From the NCBI GenBank assembly GCA_018829205.1, contig JAHJUE010000028.1, forward strand, positions 123,625 to 187,624: 64,000 bases of DNA, given 5' to 3'. Origin of the DNA: Bacteroidota bacterium. Lineage in GTDB: Bacteria > Bacteroidota > Ignavibacteria > Ignavibacteriales > Melioribacteraceae. A model generated the notes under the pieces. It worked only from the letters and a program-made list of their open reading frames with translations, was not told where the DNA came from and searched no databases. Position numbers and translations under genes: made by a program. Positions 1 to 9,798 of this stretch are shown in pieces; the stretch's first letter is position 1, and each line of letters opens with the position of its first letter.

Positions 1-1
1 T

Positions 2-2071
2 ATAGACGAACTTGATTCATTTGATGATAAAATGAAACCGTCAGTTAATGATGAGCCCTTCATTGAACAGCTCGAGGAACAATTAGATAAACCTGAAGAC
101 GACCAAGAGAGTCCGAAAAATACTGAGGATAATTTCTCCGCTCAGCCTTATCAGCAAGCCGGTGCTTATAAAAAGCCTGAACCGGAAATAAATCCTGAAG
201 AAAATTTTGAAGAATTAAATGTTGAAAACGATTTTGATTTTGAAAAAAATTATTCAAACGATTTGGCAAAAGAAGATGAAGAATTTTTTGCCAACCTAAA
301 TAAAAATGATGAGCCCGTTGTTAATTTAACTGAGCCTGAACAAACATCTGTAGAAAATTCATTGGATAATAATGACGCAAATTCATCAGAAATTATAAAT
401 GAAATAGAAACGAAAACCGAAGAAGAAAAATTACCGCATTCATTATATCCGGATTTTGAAGATTTTCCGGCCGGCTTATTGGATGAAGACGGGATTCCCA
501 AACCGGAAGGGGAAATTCCGGATGATTTTAATTTTGATCATGAAACAGTTGAACCTATTGAACCTCAGACAAACGATAATATGTTTGAAGATGATAAAAT
601 GAAATTCGAAGAAGATTTAAATGCTTCAATTGATTTAAACGAAGAATCAATTACTGATAGTATAAACGACGAAAGCGAAAAAGTTACTTATAATCCTTTT
701 GAAAATTCAATGAATATATTAGACGACAATTTAAATGCAGATTTTAACCTTGACGAACAATTAAACGATAGTATAAAATCGGCGGAAAATACAGAAGAAA
801 AATTTCTGACTGATGAAGAATTGGAAGCCGATGAAAATCTCAGAAAACTGTCTGATGAAAAAGAAATTAATAACGCAAGTTCAGCGGAGGACGGACATAT
901 GACTGCAGATCAATTAATGATGATCAATCAAGCAGCTCAATTGGTTAACTCAAACATCAAGTTGGATGATGTGCTTTCCAGTATTGTGGATGTAGCAACA
1001 AATTTAACAAACGCCGATAGAGGAACTTTATATCTTGTTGACAAGGAAAAGAGTGAGCTTTGGTCTAAAGTAGCAATGGGCAATGAACTTAAGCAGATAC
1101 GCTTAAATATTGGCGAAGGTATTGCAGGATGGGTAGCACAAAGCGGTGAGATTGTAAATATTGAAGATGTAAAATCAGATTCCCGATTTAAATCCGATTA
1201 TGATAAATCAAGTGGTTACCAGACAAAAACGATGCTTTGTTTCCCGATAAAAAATAAAGAAGAAGAAATTGTAGGTGTGTTGCAGTTGCTGAACAGCAAA
1301 AACGGAAAATTCTCTGCTCTTGACGAAACGTTTCTTAATGCCCTTTCAATTCATGCGGCTCTTGCTTTGGAAAACGCGAGCCTTGTTGAAAAACTTCTTC
1401 AGACCGAAAGAGTTTCGTCGCTCGGGAAAATGGCAAATTTCCTAATTCAGGATATCAAAAAACCGGTGCTTGTAAGCAAAAGATATGCTGAACATTTAAG
1501 AAGTAAAGAATTCCCGCCCGATATTTATCAGGTAATTGACATGCTTATGGAGCAATTGAATCACGTTGCTGATATTGTTCAAACAACTTCTAGTTATTCG
1601 CAGGGTACGTCGCTTCTTAGGACTGTAAACACAAGCTTAAACCAGCTTCTTGATGATTACAGCGGAAGAATTGAAAGTTTTGTGGCAACACGTAACTGCA
1701 GTATAATGAAAGAATACGGCGATGACGTAAAAGTAAAAGTTGATATAAAAGAATTCAATCAGTGTTTTTCGCATATAGTTAAAAACGCTTGCGATGCAAT
1801 GCCTGAAGGAGGAACAGTAAAAATTTCTACACGTAAAGATGATGGAAATATTAAAATTTCTTTTAAGGATTTCGGATTAGGTATTCCCGATACTATGAAA
1901 GAAAAAATCTTTGAACCATTTATGTCGCATGGAAAAAAAGAGGGAACCGGACTCGGACTTTCAATTACGAAAAAATTAGTTGAAGATCACGGCGGTAAAA
2001 TTGAGGTTTACAGCGAACTTGGAGAAGGGGCCGATTTTATAATCACTTTACCGATTGCGTCCGCGTTTTAG
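2..2071 (+). CDS. GAF-domain sensor histidine kinase-like protein, 5' end outside the window
   Basis: The reading frame is open from the first bases of the window, so the ATG at 32 is probably internal and the gene is partial. From that ATG, residues 1-285 are very acidic and low in complexity (Asp/Glu/Asn-rich, probably disordered). A GAF domain follows at about 300-455, then a dimerisation helix and a C-terminal HATPase_c domain with an N box (NACDAMPEGG), G1 (DFGLGIP) and G2 (GTGLGLS). The dimerisation helix reads SLGKMANFLIQDIKKP. In HisKA kinases the phospho-accepting His occupies the position that is Gln473 here (codon 1448-1450), so autophosphorylation at the usual site looks impossible. 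It may be a pseudokinase, or an ATPase that signals by another route. No response regulator is adjacent; miaA follows after 9 bp. The domain call is firm, the function is not. Confidence 0.85.
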   Translation: MDELDSFDDKMKPSVNDEPFIEQLEEQLDKPEDDQESPKNTEDNFSAQPYQQAGAYKKPEPEINPEENFEELNVENDFDFEKNYSNDLAKEDEEFFANLNKNDEPVVNLTEPEQTSVENSLDNNDANSSEIINEIETKTEEEKLPHSLYPDFEDFPAGLLDEDGIPKPEGEIPDDFNFDHETVEPIEPQTNDNMFEDDKMKFEEDLNASIDLNEESITDSINDESEKVTYNPFENSMNILDDNLNADFNLDEQLNDSIKSAENTEEKFLTDEELEADENLRKLSDEKEINNASSAEDGHMTADQLMMINQAAQLVNSNIKLDDVLSSIVDVATNLTNADRGTLYLVDKEKSELWSKVAMGNELKQIRLNIGEGIAGWVAQSGEIVNIEDVKSDSRFKSDYDKSSGYQTKTMLCFPIKNKEEEIVGVLQLLNSKNGKFSALDETFLNALSIHAALALENASLVEKLLQTERVSSLGKMANFLIQDIKKPVLVSKRYAEHLRSKEFPPDIYQVIDMLMEQLNHVADIVQTTSSYSQGTSLLRTVNTSLNQLLDDYSGRIESFVATRNCSIMKEYGDDVKVKVDIKEFNQCFSHIVKNACDAMPEGGTVKISTRKDDGNIKISFKDFGLGIPDTMKEKIFEPFMSHGKKEGTGLGLSITKKLVEDHGGKIEVYSELGEGADFIITLPIASAF

Positions 2072-2080
2072 TTCATCTGC

Positions 2081-2998
2081 ATGAATTATAACTTAATAAC
2101 CATTCTTGGTCCAACCGCGGTGGGGAAAACCAGACTTGCCGCGGAACTTGCATTCAAATTTTCCGGCGAAATTATTTCGGCCGATTCCCGTCAAGTTTAT
2201 AAAAAAATGGATATCGGCACAGGCAAGGATTTAAATGATTATTTAGTTGCCGGAAATAGAATCCCATACCATTTGATTGACGTAATTGAACCCTCCGATG
2301 AATTTAATTTGTTTCTCTTCAATAAACTTTTCTACGATGCTTTTCTTGAAATAAATAATAAAAACAAAATACCTATTTTAACAGGCGGCACGGGACTTTT
2401 CCTACACTCAATACTAAAACAATATGAATTACATGAAGTAGAAATTAACAAATTAAAATATGCTGAATATGAAAAATTATCTCTCAATGAACTATGTGAT
2501 AAATTGAAAGTATTAAATTCTAATATGCATAATACAACCGATCTTCTGATTAAAGAACGTGTAATAAAAGCTATTTTAATTGCCGAAGATAATTTGAATA
2601 ATAAAATAATTAATAAGCCCGAAATAAATTCGTTCGTAATAGGCGTAAAATATGATAGAGAAATAATTAAGGATAGAATTACAAAGCGGCTGAAAGAAAG
2701 GTTAAAAACAGGAATGATCGAAGAAGTCGAAAAACTTTTAAATTCAGGTATTACTTTTGATAAATTGAATTTCTTCGGACTTGAATATAAATTTGTGGGG
2801 CTGTATTTAAAGGGCGAATTAAATTATAACGATATGTATCAAAAGCTCAACAGCTCCATTCATGCTTTTGCTAAAAGGCAGATGACTTGGTTTAGAAAGA
2901 TGGAAAAAGAGGGAATTCATATTCAGTGGATAGAGGGTCCCGATGTTTTAAAAGCTGCAGAACTCATTGAAGAAAATTATTTTAATAAAATAATATGA
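2081..2998 (+). CDS. miaA: tRNA dimethylallyltransferase
   Basis: MiaA transfers a dimethylallyl group to N6 of A37 in tRNAs that read UNN codons, the first step of ms2i6A formation. The protein has the usual 305 residues. Residues 10-17 are the P-loop GPTAVGKT, followed by the substrate motif ISADSRQVYKKMDIGT and the conserved FNKLFYDAF and LTGGTGLF segments. The C-terminal KRQMTWFRK matches the family's RQ-WFR tRNA-contact motif. The gene starts 9 bp after the GAF kinase stop and overlaps the next gene by 4 bp (ATGA), which suggests one transcript. Confidence 0.97.
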   Translation: MNYNLITILGPTAVGKTRLAAELAFKFSGEIISADSRQVYKKMDIGTGKDLNDYLVAGNRIPYHLIDVIEPSDEFNLFLFNKLFYDAFLEINNKNKIPILTGGTGLFLHSILKQYELHEVEINKLKYAEYEKLSLNELCDKLKVLNSNMHNTTDLLIKERVIKAILIAEDNLNNKIINKPEINSFVIGVKYDREIIKDRITKRLKERLKTGMIEEVEKLLNSGITFDKLNFFGLEYKFVGLYLKGELNYNDMYQKLNSSIHAFAKRQMTWFRKMEKEGIHIQWIEGPDVLKAAELIEENYFNKII

Positions 2999-4323
2999 AA
3001 GAAATCCCGGAATCAGTAATAAAATACCTGAACAAATTTGAACTGCCCGAATGGGAATTAATTAAAAATGACACGCGTAATTATAAATTAATAATTGTTA
3101 TACCCGCAGTTAAAGAATCTGAGAATATAATAAAACTGCTTATTTCGCTCTCCGAAAACGACAATACATATTTTAATAAAACATTAATCGTGTTTGCTGT
3201 AAATTCTGTTATTAATTCTCCGCAGGATATAGTAGAAGATAATAACAATACTATAAGTTATTTAAACTCTATAATTAATAAAACTCCAAGCAGAGATAAA
3301 ATAGCAAATAAAATTTCATGTTCAGGTCTAAATATAGGAGTTGTTGATATAAATTCTCGGGATAAACAAATGTCTCCCAAAGACGGTGGTGTGGGTCTGG
3401 CCCGTAAAATTGGAATGGATCTTTCACTTAAAAGTTTCGACTATTCGGATTCTTCCAAAAATATATTGGTATGTTTGGACGCAGATTGTACGGTTCAGAA
3501 TAATTATATAACGGAAATCTATAACTTTTTTAACACTCAAAAATGTTCCGCGGCATATGTGCAGTTTGAACATTTGCTTGAGCAGAATGTAGAAAATAAA
3601 CTTGCAATAATATGTTATGAAATATTTCTCCGGTATTATGTTTTAGGACTGAATATCGCCGGCTCGCCCTTTGCTTTTCATACTATCGGCTCAACGATGG
3701 CATGCGATTCTGAAAGTTATATTAAAGCGCAGGGCATGAACAAACGCAAAGCGGCTGAAGATTTTTATTTTATGGAAAAACTTTCGAAGAACACGAAGAT
3801 TCATAAAATAATTAATACAAAGGTATATCCTTCATCCCGCGGTTCATGGCGTGTGCCTTTCGGAACCGGTCAAAGAGTTAATCGTTATTTATCAAAACAG
3901 CAGAATGAATATTTGCTTTACTCACCCGAAAGCTTTTATGTATTAAAAAGCTGGCTTAATTATTTTCATAATCCGGAAATCTTATCCTCAAATGAATACT
4001 TAAACTTTGCGAAATCTATTCATATAGAATTATATAATTTTCTGGTGCAGAATAATTTTGAGGATAGCTGGAATAAAATTATTCAAAACACCAAAACAGC
4101 CGGGCAGATAAATCTTCAAAAAACATTTTGGTTTGACGGATTCCGGACGTTAAAATTTATTCATCATCTTCGCGATAAAGTTTTACCTATGGTTAATATG
4201 TTCGAAGCTCTTGACGAGGTTTTAGCTAAATTTTATGACTTTAAAATTAAACGGGGCGACGAAATAATTCCGAATTTTGAAATTCAATTAGAATATCTTG
4301 AAATACTGCGCAAAATAGCATAA
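2995..4323 (+). CDS. Glycosyltransferase family 2-like protein
   Basis: This 442-residue protein has a GT-A type start (YKLIIVIPAVKESENIIKLL) and a DxD-like acidic motif (VCLDADCTVQNNY), both typical of family 2 glycosyltransferases that use nucleotide sugars. A later segment (GSTMACDSESYIKAQGMNKRKAAEDFYFMEKL) resembles the acceptor-side part of cellulose-synthase-like enzymes. The C-terminal third is helical and I do not recognise it. No transmembrane helices are evident, so it is probably cytosolic. It is translationally coupled to miaA through ATGA at 2995. Donor and acceptor cannot be predicted. Confidence 0.75.
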   Translation: MKEIPESVIKYLNKFELPEWELIKNDTRNYKLIIVIPAVKESENIIKLLISLSENDNTYFNKTLIVFAVNSVINSPQDIVEDNNNTISYLNSIINKTPSRDKIANKISCSGLNIGVVDINSRDKQMSPKDGGVGLARKIGMDLSLKSFDYSDSSKNILVCLDADCTVQNNYITEIYNFFNTQKCSAAYVQFEHLLEQNVENKLAIICYEIFLRYYVLGLNIAGSPFAFHTIGSTMACDSESYIKAQGMNKRKAAEDFYFMEKLSKNTKIHKIINTKVYPSSRGSWRVPFGTGQRVNRYLSKQQNEYLLYSPESFYVLKSWLNYFHNPEILSSNEYLNFAKSIHIELYNFLVQNNFEDSWNKIIQNTKTAGQINLQKTFWFDGFRTLKFIHHLRDKVLPMVNMFEALDEVLAKFYDFKIKRGDEIIPNFEIQLEYLEILRKIA

Positions 4324-4401
4324 GATTAAATTTGGTAAAACAATTTTAGAGAAAATGAAACCGATCTTTAGTATATTTGAAGTTCGATTTTAGAGGAAGA
4401 A

Positions 4402-5472
4402 ATGGAATTTATAGCCAAGTTAGAAGAAGTAAAACAAAGATATCTCAGCATACAAGAGCAGCTTTCCGATCCTGCCATTATGTCAAATCAGGAAAAATTA
4501 ATAAAGCTTAGTAAAGAAAGAAGCGATCTTCATGAAATAGTTGAAAGTTATGACGAATACAATTTATTGGTGAAAAATATTAAAGGTAACGAAGAAATTA
4601 TTGATTCTTCAAGCGATAAAGAACTTGCCGAAATGGCCGAGGCCGAACTTGATGAACTTTACGAAAGAAAAACAGAACTTGAAGAAAAAATAAAATTGCT
4701 TTTAATTCCCAAAGACCCGAATGATGATAAAAACGTAATACTTGAAATTAGAGCAGGCACGGGGGGCGACGAGGCTGGAATTTTTGCCAGCGATCTATTC
4801 AGAATGTATACCCGTTACGCTGAAGTAAGAGGATGGAAATACGAAATCATTGATATGAACGAAGCGAGTATGGGCGGATTAAAAGAAGTAGTTTTCAGCA
4901 TGATTGGCACTAGCGTGTTCGGCGATCTAAAATTTGAAAGCGGCGTTCACCGCGTTCAAAGAGTGCCTTTGACAGAAGGAAGCGGAAGAGTACACACTTC
5001 GGCCGCTTCTGTTGTTGTTCTCCCCGAAGTTGAAGATGTGCAGGTTGATATTGATCCAGGCGATTTAAGAATTGATGTTTACCGCAGCGGAGGCGCGGGA
5101 GGTCAGAACGTTAACAAGGTTGAAACCGCTATTCGTATTACTCATATACCGACAGGACTTGTTGTGCAATGTCAGGACGAACGCTCACAGTTAAAAAACA
5201 AACAGAAAGCAATGAAGGTTTTAAAGGCACGACTTTTTGATTTGAAGACTAGAGAACAGACAGATGAATTAGCGGCGACAAGAAAATCCATGGTTAAAAG
5301 CGGAGACCGAAGCGATAAGATAAGAACATATAATTTTCCACAGAACAGGGTTTCGGATCATAGAATAGGATTAACATTATATAATCTTTCCAATATTATG
5401 GAAGGCGATCTTGATGAACTTATTGAAAAACTAAAACTGGCCGACCGTACCGAAAAACTTAAAGCAGGGTGA
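4402..5472 (+). CDS. prfA: Peptide chain release factor 1
   Basis: RF1 terminates translation at UAA and UAG. The 356-residue length is normal. The GGQ motif that triggers peptidyl-tRNA hydrolysis is at residues 233-235, inside YRSGGAGGQNVNK. The stop-codon recognition tripeptide is PLT in HRVQRVPLTEGSGRVHTS, the P-x-T pattern of RF1 rather than the SPF of RF2. The N-terminal coiled-coil domain is intact. No prmC methyltransferase gene follows; a glycosyltransferase start overlaps the stop codon instead. Confidence 0.97.
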   Translation: MEFIAKLEEVKQRYLSIQEQLSDPAIMSNQEKLIKLSKERSDLHEIVESYDEYNLLVKNIKGNEEIIDSSSDKELAEMAEAELDELYERKTELEEKIKLLLIPKDPNDDKNVILEIRAGTGGDEAGIFASDLFRMYTRYAEVRGWKYEIIDMNEASMGGLKEVVFSMIGTSVFGDLKFESGVHRVQRVPLTEGSGRVHTSAASVVVLPEVEDVQVDIDPGDLRIDVYRSGGAGGQNVNKVETAIRITHIPTGLVVQCQDERSQLKNKQKAMKVLKARLFDLKTREQTDELAATRKSMVKSGDRSDKIRTYNFPQNRVSDHRIGLTLYNLSNIMEGDLDELIEKLKLADRTEKLKAG

Positions 5473-6728
5473 TGAAAAAAGTTTTATTCATATCATTCTA
5501 TTGGCCGCCTTCGGGAAAAGCTTCCATTCATTGGCCTTTGAAGATGATTAAATATTTACCCGATTACGGCTGGCAGCCAACCGTTTTAGTTTCTAAAGAT
5601 GATTCCTTTACTGCTAAAGATGAATCCCTTTTAAATGAAATTCCAGGTGAGCTTGAAGTTATAAAAAGTGATTTCTGGGATCCGTTTGTTTATTACAAAA
5701 AATTTCTTGGTAAAGAAAAAGATGAAATTCTGGTTGCTTCGGAAGCAATGTCGAAAACCAATAAAAGTTTGAAACACAAATTTGCTTTATGGGTCAGGCT
5801 AAATTTGTTCATTCCCGACGCGCGTATGGGATGGTACCGGCCGGCGGTTAAAGAAGCAAGCGAATACTTAAAGAATAATAAAATTGACGCGATTGTATCA
5901 AACGGTCCCCCGCATATTTCTCATCTTATCGGGAAAAAATTAAGTAAAAAATTTAACATTCCTCTCGTTTCCGTTTTTATTGATCCATGGGTTGATATTT
6001 CTTATTACATTGGACAGAAAAGGAATAAACTAACCTTGGCTGTTGACAATAAACTTGAAAAATCGGTTATGAAACATTCTTCACGCGTTGTAGTTGTCAC
6101 AAATACATTAAAAGATTATTTCATAAACAAATATCCTTTTATTAAAAACAAAATTCATGTTCTGCGCTGGGGTTATAACGAAGATGATTTTTCAAAAGTT
6201 GAGAATATTAATTCTAATGAAAAAGTTATTCTTCACGCGGGAAATATTTTTGATTTTCAAAATATACCCGAATTTTGGAAAACAATAAAAAAACAAATCG
6301 AAAAAGGGAATAAATTAAAATTAAAATTTATTGGAACCGTAAGTCCCGCCGTAAAAAAAACAATTGAAGAAATAGGGTTAACCGGATACACAGAGTACGT
6401 CGGCTTTTTACCTTATGAGGAAGTTTTAAAAGAATTGTGCAAAGCATCATATTTATTGGTTTGCGCGACCGAGCCGCGTCACTTCCCGGGGAAACTTTAT
6501 GAATACATGCGGGCAGGCAAGCCTATAATCGCTTTCGGAAATGACAACGCGGAAGTTGCCGAAGTTTTAAATGAAACAAAATCCGGAATACTGTTCAGAT
6601 ATGAAGATACGGCTGAAGAATTTTTTGAAGAGGCAGAAAAGATTAAAACAGATTTGGAAAAAGTAAAACAATTCGATAGAAAAGTAATCTCAGAAAACCT
6701 TGCCGTAATATTAAATAATATCTGTTAA
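5472..6728 (+). CDS. Glycosyltransferase family 4 protein
   Basis: This is a GT-B fold glycosyltransferase of the WbuB/group 1 type. The N-terminal domain begins MKKVLFISFYWPPSGKASIH. The C-terminal domain carries the donor-binding signature (FPGKLYEYMRAGKPIIAFGND) with the E-x7-E-like spacing of family 4. I chose ATG at 5472, which overlaps the prfA stop by one base (TGATG); a GTG one codon upstream is possible. It probably takes part in cell-surface glycan assembly, like the converging block that follows. The sugar is unknown. Confidence 0.82.
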   Translation: MKKVLFISFYWPPSGKASIHWPLKMIKYLPDYGWQPTVLVSKDDSFTAKDESLLNEIPGELEVIKSDFWDPFVYYKKFLGKEKDEILVASEAMSKTNKSLKHKFALWVRLNLFIPDARMGWYRPAVKEASEYLKNNKIDAIVSNGPPHISHLIGKKLSKKFNIPLVSVFIDPWVDISYYIGQKRNKLTLAVDNKLEKSVMKHSSRVVVVTNTLKDYFINKYPFIKNKIHVLRWGYNEDDFSKVENINSNEKVILHAGNIFDFQNIPEFWKTIKKQIEKGNKLKLKFIGTVSPAVKKTIEEIGLTGYTEYVGFLPYEEVLKELCKASYLLVCATEPRHFPGKLYEYMRAGKPIIAFGNDNAEVAEVLNETKSGILFRYEDTAEEFFEEAEKIKTDLEKVKQFDRKVISENLAVILNNIC

Positions 6729-6803
6729 TTGAGAATCTTAGAGTTCCTTAGTGCCTTGTTAACTTTACGGCAAAAATTAATGCCGCAAGTACACAAAGAA
6801 ATA

Positions 6804-8060
6804 TCATAAGAAACTTCTATAAAATTCTTGATATTTCTTTCCTACAATTTCAGGAGTGAAATTATTTAAAACTTTTTGTCGCGCATTTGCATTGATAAAT
6901 TTTTTTTCATTTTCTTGCAAATTGTAATACCATAAAATTCCGTTCATCAAATCTTCTTCATCTTTTTCTTTCGCAAGATAACCATTCTGTTTGTGTTCAA
7001 TCATATCCGGCATTCCGCCAATGTTAAAGGCAATAACCGGAGTGCAGCAGCTCAATGACTCCATTACCGTATTGGGTAAATTATCTTCAAGAGAGGGGGC
7101 TACAAATAAATCCGCCGCGCTGTAGCATTCGGCTATTTCAGTTGGCACACTTAATCTGCCGAGCAAATTAACTTTAAAAGGAAGGTCATTAATTAAAGAC
7201 TCATCTGCCGCGCCAAGAATTAATAATTGAATATTTTCCGCGTTCTTTGTTGTTTTATATAATTTTTTTAAAGCATTTATTAAAAAGGAGAATCCTTTCC
7301 TTTCATCTTTCACGGTCATTGAGACAAAAAGAATTAAAAATTTATCTTCTTGTAAATTTAATTTTTTGCGCGATTCAATTTTATCGTGCTGAATATATAT
7401 ATCTGTTTCAATGGGATTAGGAATTACATGAATATTTCTTTCTTTCAGCAATTCGCTATTTCTTGCTTCATTAGCAAGCCAATTGCTGCATGTAATTGCC
7501 GAAAGTTTCATCGAATTATAGAGATTTTTTTTAGCATTAAATATTTTATTCGCTTGATCATTGTAGCCTGATATTTTTAACGCCGGACAGTTTCTGCATT
7601 CGACCAAATATTTTTCACAGCCCCCCGCATAATGACATCCTCCCGTGAAGGCCCACATATCATGAAAGGTCCATATAATTGTTTTATTTAATTGTTTCAA
7701 TTTCTTTAATGAATTTAAGGATAAGAACCCTTCATTAATCCAATGGAGTGATATAATGTCGGCGTTGTTTAATAATTCATTTTTTGAAATATCGGTGCCG
7801 AAAAAGGGGAAGGTAAATCTTCCTCTTTCTTTTATACTTAGTGATTCTATTGAAAGCCAGTCCAAACCTTTGCGTATAAACGCAGAACAATTTCCTGCAA
7901 TATTTTCCGAGACAGAAACAACGGAATCATCATCAGTCAACTTCTGCTGTGTTAATATATATGAATCTTCGCCCAGCGCCTGCAGTGATTTATGAATTCT
8001 ATAACATGCGCGGGCTGCGCCTCCTTTTGAATCGGAATTTGTAAGGTGTATTATTTTCAT
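6804..8060 (-). CDS. Glycosyltransferase family 4 (group 1) protein
   Basis: This 418-residue GT-B glycosyltransferase starts MKIIHLTNSDSKGGAARACYR, a start common in WcaI-type polysaccharide enzymes. Mid-protein there is a Cys-rich patch (GGCHYAGGCEKYLVECRNCP) seen in one subgroup of these enzymes and possibly metal-binding. The C-terminal donor site reads APSLEDNLPNTVMESLSCCTPVIAF with the E-x7-E-type arrangement. It is the last gene of the minus-strand polysaccharide block and lies directly against the FkbM methyltransferase gene. It probably adds one sugar to a lipid-linked glycan; specificity is unknown. Confidence 0.85.
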   Translation of the reverse strand: MKIIHLTNSDSKGGAARACYRIHKSLQALGEDSYILTQQKLTDDDSVVSVSENIAGNCSAFIRKGLDWLSIESLSIKERGRFTFPFFGTDISKNELLNNADIISLHWINEGFLSLNSLKKLKQLNKTIIWTFHDMWAFTGGCHYAGGCEKYLVECRNCPALKISGYNDQANKIFNAKKNLYNSMKLSAITCSNWLANEARNSELLKERNIHVIPNPIETDIYIQHDKIESRKKLNLQEDKFLILFVSMTVKDERKGFSFLINALKKLYKTTKNAENIQLLILGAADESLINDLPFKVNLLGRLSVPTEIAECYSAADLFVAPSLEDNLPNTVMESLSCCTPVIAFNIGGMPDMIEHKQNGYLAKEKDEEDLMNGILWYYNLQENEKKFINANARQKVLNNFTPEIVGKKYQEFYRSFL

Positions 8061-8867
8061 TTATTTATACGCGTATATGTTTGTCTGAAGATCCATGTCC
8101 GGACTGTAATTATTTTTAGTTTTTAGAAACGGGTATTTATTATAAACTGCGGATTTAACAAAATACCGGAAACCGTTCTTTGACAATATACTTAAAACCA
8201 AATCAAGATTCTGTTCATGATTAATAAAAGAATGGTACTCAATAAAAATATTTTTAATATGCATTAAACTAGCAGAACAGTTTTTTAATACCTCGGTTTC
8301 CGCTCCTTCAATATCCATCTTTAAAAAATCTATTGAGGTTTCTTTTTCAATTAACTCTTTTAAACTTACAGACTCAACCTTTATTTTTTCACCCTTTCCG
8401 AATATCGAAGAACCGTCGGCTCCTTCGCTTGTTATTTCAATCCCTTCGTTATTAATCCAAACCGCTTTTGAATATAATTCTACGTTATCGATATTATTTA
8501 ATTCCAGATTTTGTTTTAAGATAGAAAAGATTTCTGGATCGGCCTCAAAGGCTTTAATTTGCGCGTTGGGGTATAACTCCTTAAAAAACAAGACGCTGGT
8601 TCCTATGTTTGAACCGCAGTCATAAATGATAGGGGAATTATTAGAAGAATTAAACAAATAATTCCGATCAACAAATATTTCTTTAAACTGCCATATAAAA
8701 GAACGGCAGTCGGGGACAATCATTTTATATTTTAAAAAACTTATTGTACGTGTATTATATCTTGATATGCCGCCGTAAAAGAAAACCATTTTCATAAATT
8801 GACGGTAAACACGGCTGGTTAAAAAATTATATAGTCCATTTAAAAATATTTGCGCGAATAGTTTCAT
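8061..8867 (-). CDS. FkbM family SAM-dependent methyltransferase
   Basis: This 268-residue protein has the FkbM-type class I methyltransferase core. The SAM-binding motif I is IIYDCGSNIGTSVLFFKELYP, followed by the acidic ribose-binding residue in AFEADP. Further on are the family's FLKMDIEGAE motif and an IEYHSF strand. FkbM enzymes generally O-methylate sugars or small molecules, and those inside glycan clusters usually methylate a sugar hydroxyl, which is the likely job here. The stop codon abuts the start of the next gene, indicating one operon. Confidence 0.88.
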   Translation of the reverse strand: MKLFAQIFLNGLYNFLTSRVYRQFMKMVFFYGGISRYNTRTISFLKYKMIVPDCRSFIWQFKEIFVDRNYLFNSSNNSPIIYDCGSNIGTSVLFFKELYPNAQIKAFEADPEIFSILKQNLELNNIDNVELYSKAVWINNEGIEITSEGADGSSIFGKGEKIKVESVSLKELIEKETSIDFLKMDIEGAETEVLKNCSASLMHIKNIFIEYHSFINHEQNLDLVLSILSKNGFRYFVKSAVYNKYPFLKTKNNYSPDMDLQTNIYAYK

Positions 8868-8878
8868 TTATCTTTTCT

Positions 8879-9790
8879 TTATCTGTTTTTAACTTTAAAA
8901 TTTCTTTTTACTCTCCAGTATATTCTTTCCCATAAAGTGAACTTGAAAAACTTTCTGAAGGCGGATAAGATTCTTTCGTCAGTTGTAATATTAATATTTA
9001 GGTCCGGGGATTGATTTGAGGAATCGAGTTCAACCATGAATTTATCTGTTGTTATTGAATGAAGTCCCGAACTGTCGGTGCCGATATTCTGCACTTTTGA
9101 TTTTACAGGGTAAACACAATAAGCTCTATTCTTAAAATGTGTATAAGTCCATCTTATAGCCCATGAATCAATCTTTCCATCCGCCTGGTTTTTAAGCATT
9201 CTTGTTAAATCGTTTCCGCCTTTATTAAAATCTTTAACAGAAGATTTATTATTTATAAATGAATGAAAATCTGAAACATTCCAATCGGCTTTATCCCATC
9301 GGTCTTTCCAGGTTCCCCAACCCCATGAAGAAGCGCGCGGAGCGAAATAAACATCGTGTTTATAGTCATCAGGAATTATAATCGGGAAATTGTAACCGGA
9401 TACGGAGAAGACATTATTAACAGTTTGAAATTTATTTAATGCGGCATTCATAAAAGATAGAAAATTATTACTAAAAATCAGATCGTCTTCAAGAACAACG
9501 GCTTTATCGAACACATTTAATATTTTACCGACTCCTTGAATCACAGAATTCGCAAGTCCTAAATTAATATCCTTTTCATCAATAGTAATTGATTTAAATG
9601 ATTTCAAAGTTTTCAAATAATTTCTTACCGCAGATACTTTTCCGGCGTCAAGCTCGTTTTTTGCCCCGTCGCTAAAAATATATAATTCGGATTCACTTGC
9701 AAGCTCAATGTTCCGCAATGATTCTATCGTTCGTTGAGTATGCTCAAGCCGGTTATAAACAAATAAGATTATGGGGGCAAGTTTATTCAT
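8879..9790 (-). CDS. Glycosyltransferase family 2 (GNT-I-like) protein
   Basis: This 303-residue enzyme starts APIILFVYNRLEHTQRTIESL and carries VVLEDDLIFSNNFLSFMN, an E-D-D metal-binding motif typical of GNT-I-like family 2 transferases. The segment SWGWGTWKDRWDKADW is characteristic of a polysaccharide-cluster subgroup. The end is basic (ERIYWRVKRNFKVKNR), possibly for membrane contact. It lies between two methyltransferase genes, 11 bp from the FkbM gene. Donor sugar unknown. Confidence 0.85.
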   Translation of the reverse strand: MNKLAPIILFVYNRLEHTQRTIESLRNIELASESELYIFSDGAKNELDAGKVSAVRNYLKTLKSFKSITIDEKDINLGLANSVIQGVGKILNVFDKAVVLEDDLIFSNNFLSFMNAALNKFQTVNNVFSVSGYNFPIIIPDDYKHDVYFAPRASSWGWGTWKDRWDKADWNVSDFHSFINNKSSVKDFNKGGNDLTRMLKNQADGKIDSWAIRWTYTHFKNRAYCVYPVKSKVQNIGTDSSGLHSITTDKFMVELDSSNQSPDLNINITTDERILSAFRKFFKFTLWERIYWRVKRNFKVKNR

Positions 9791-9798
9791 AAAAAATA

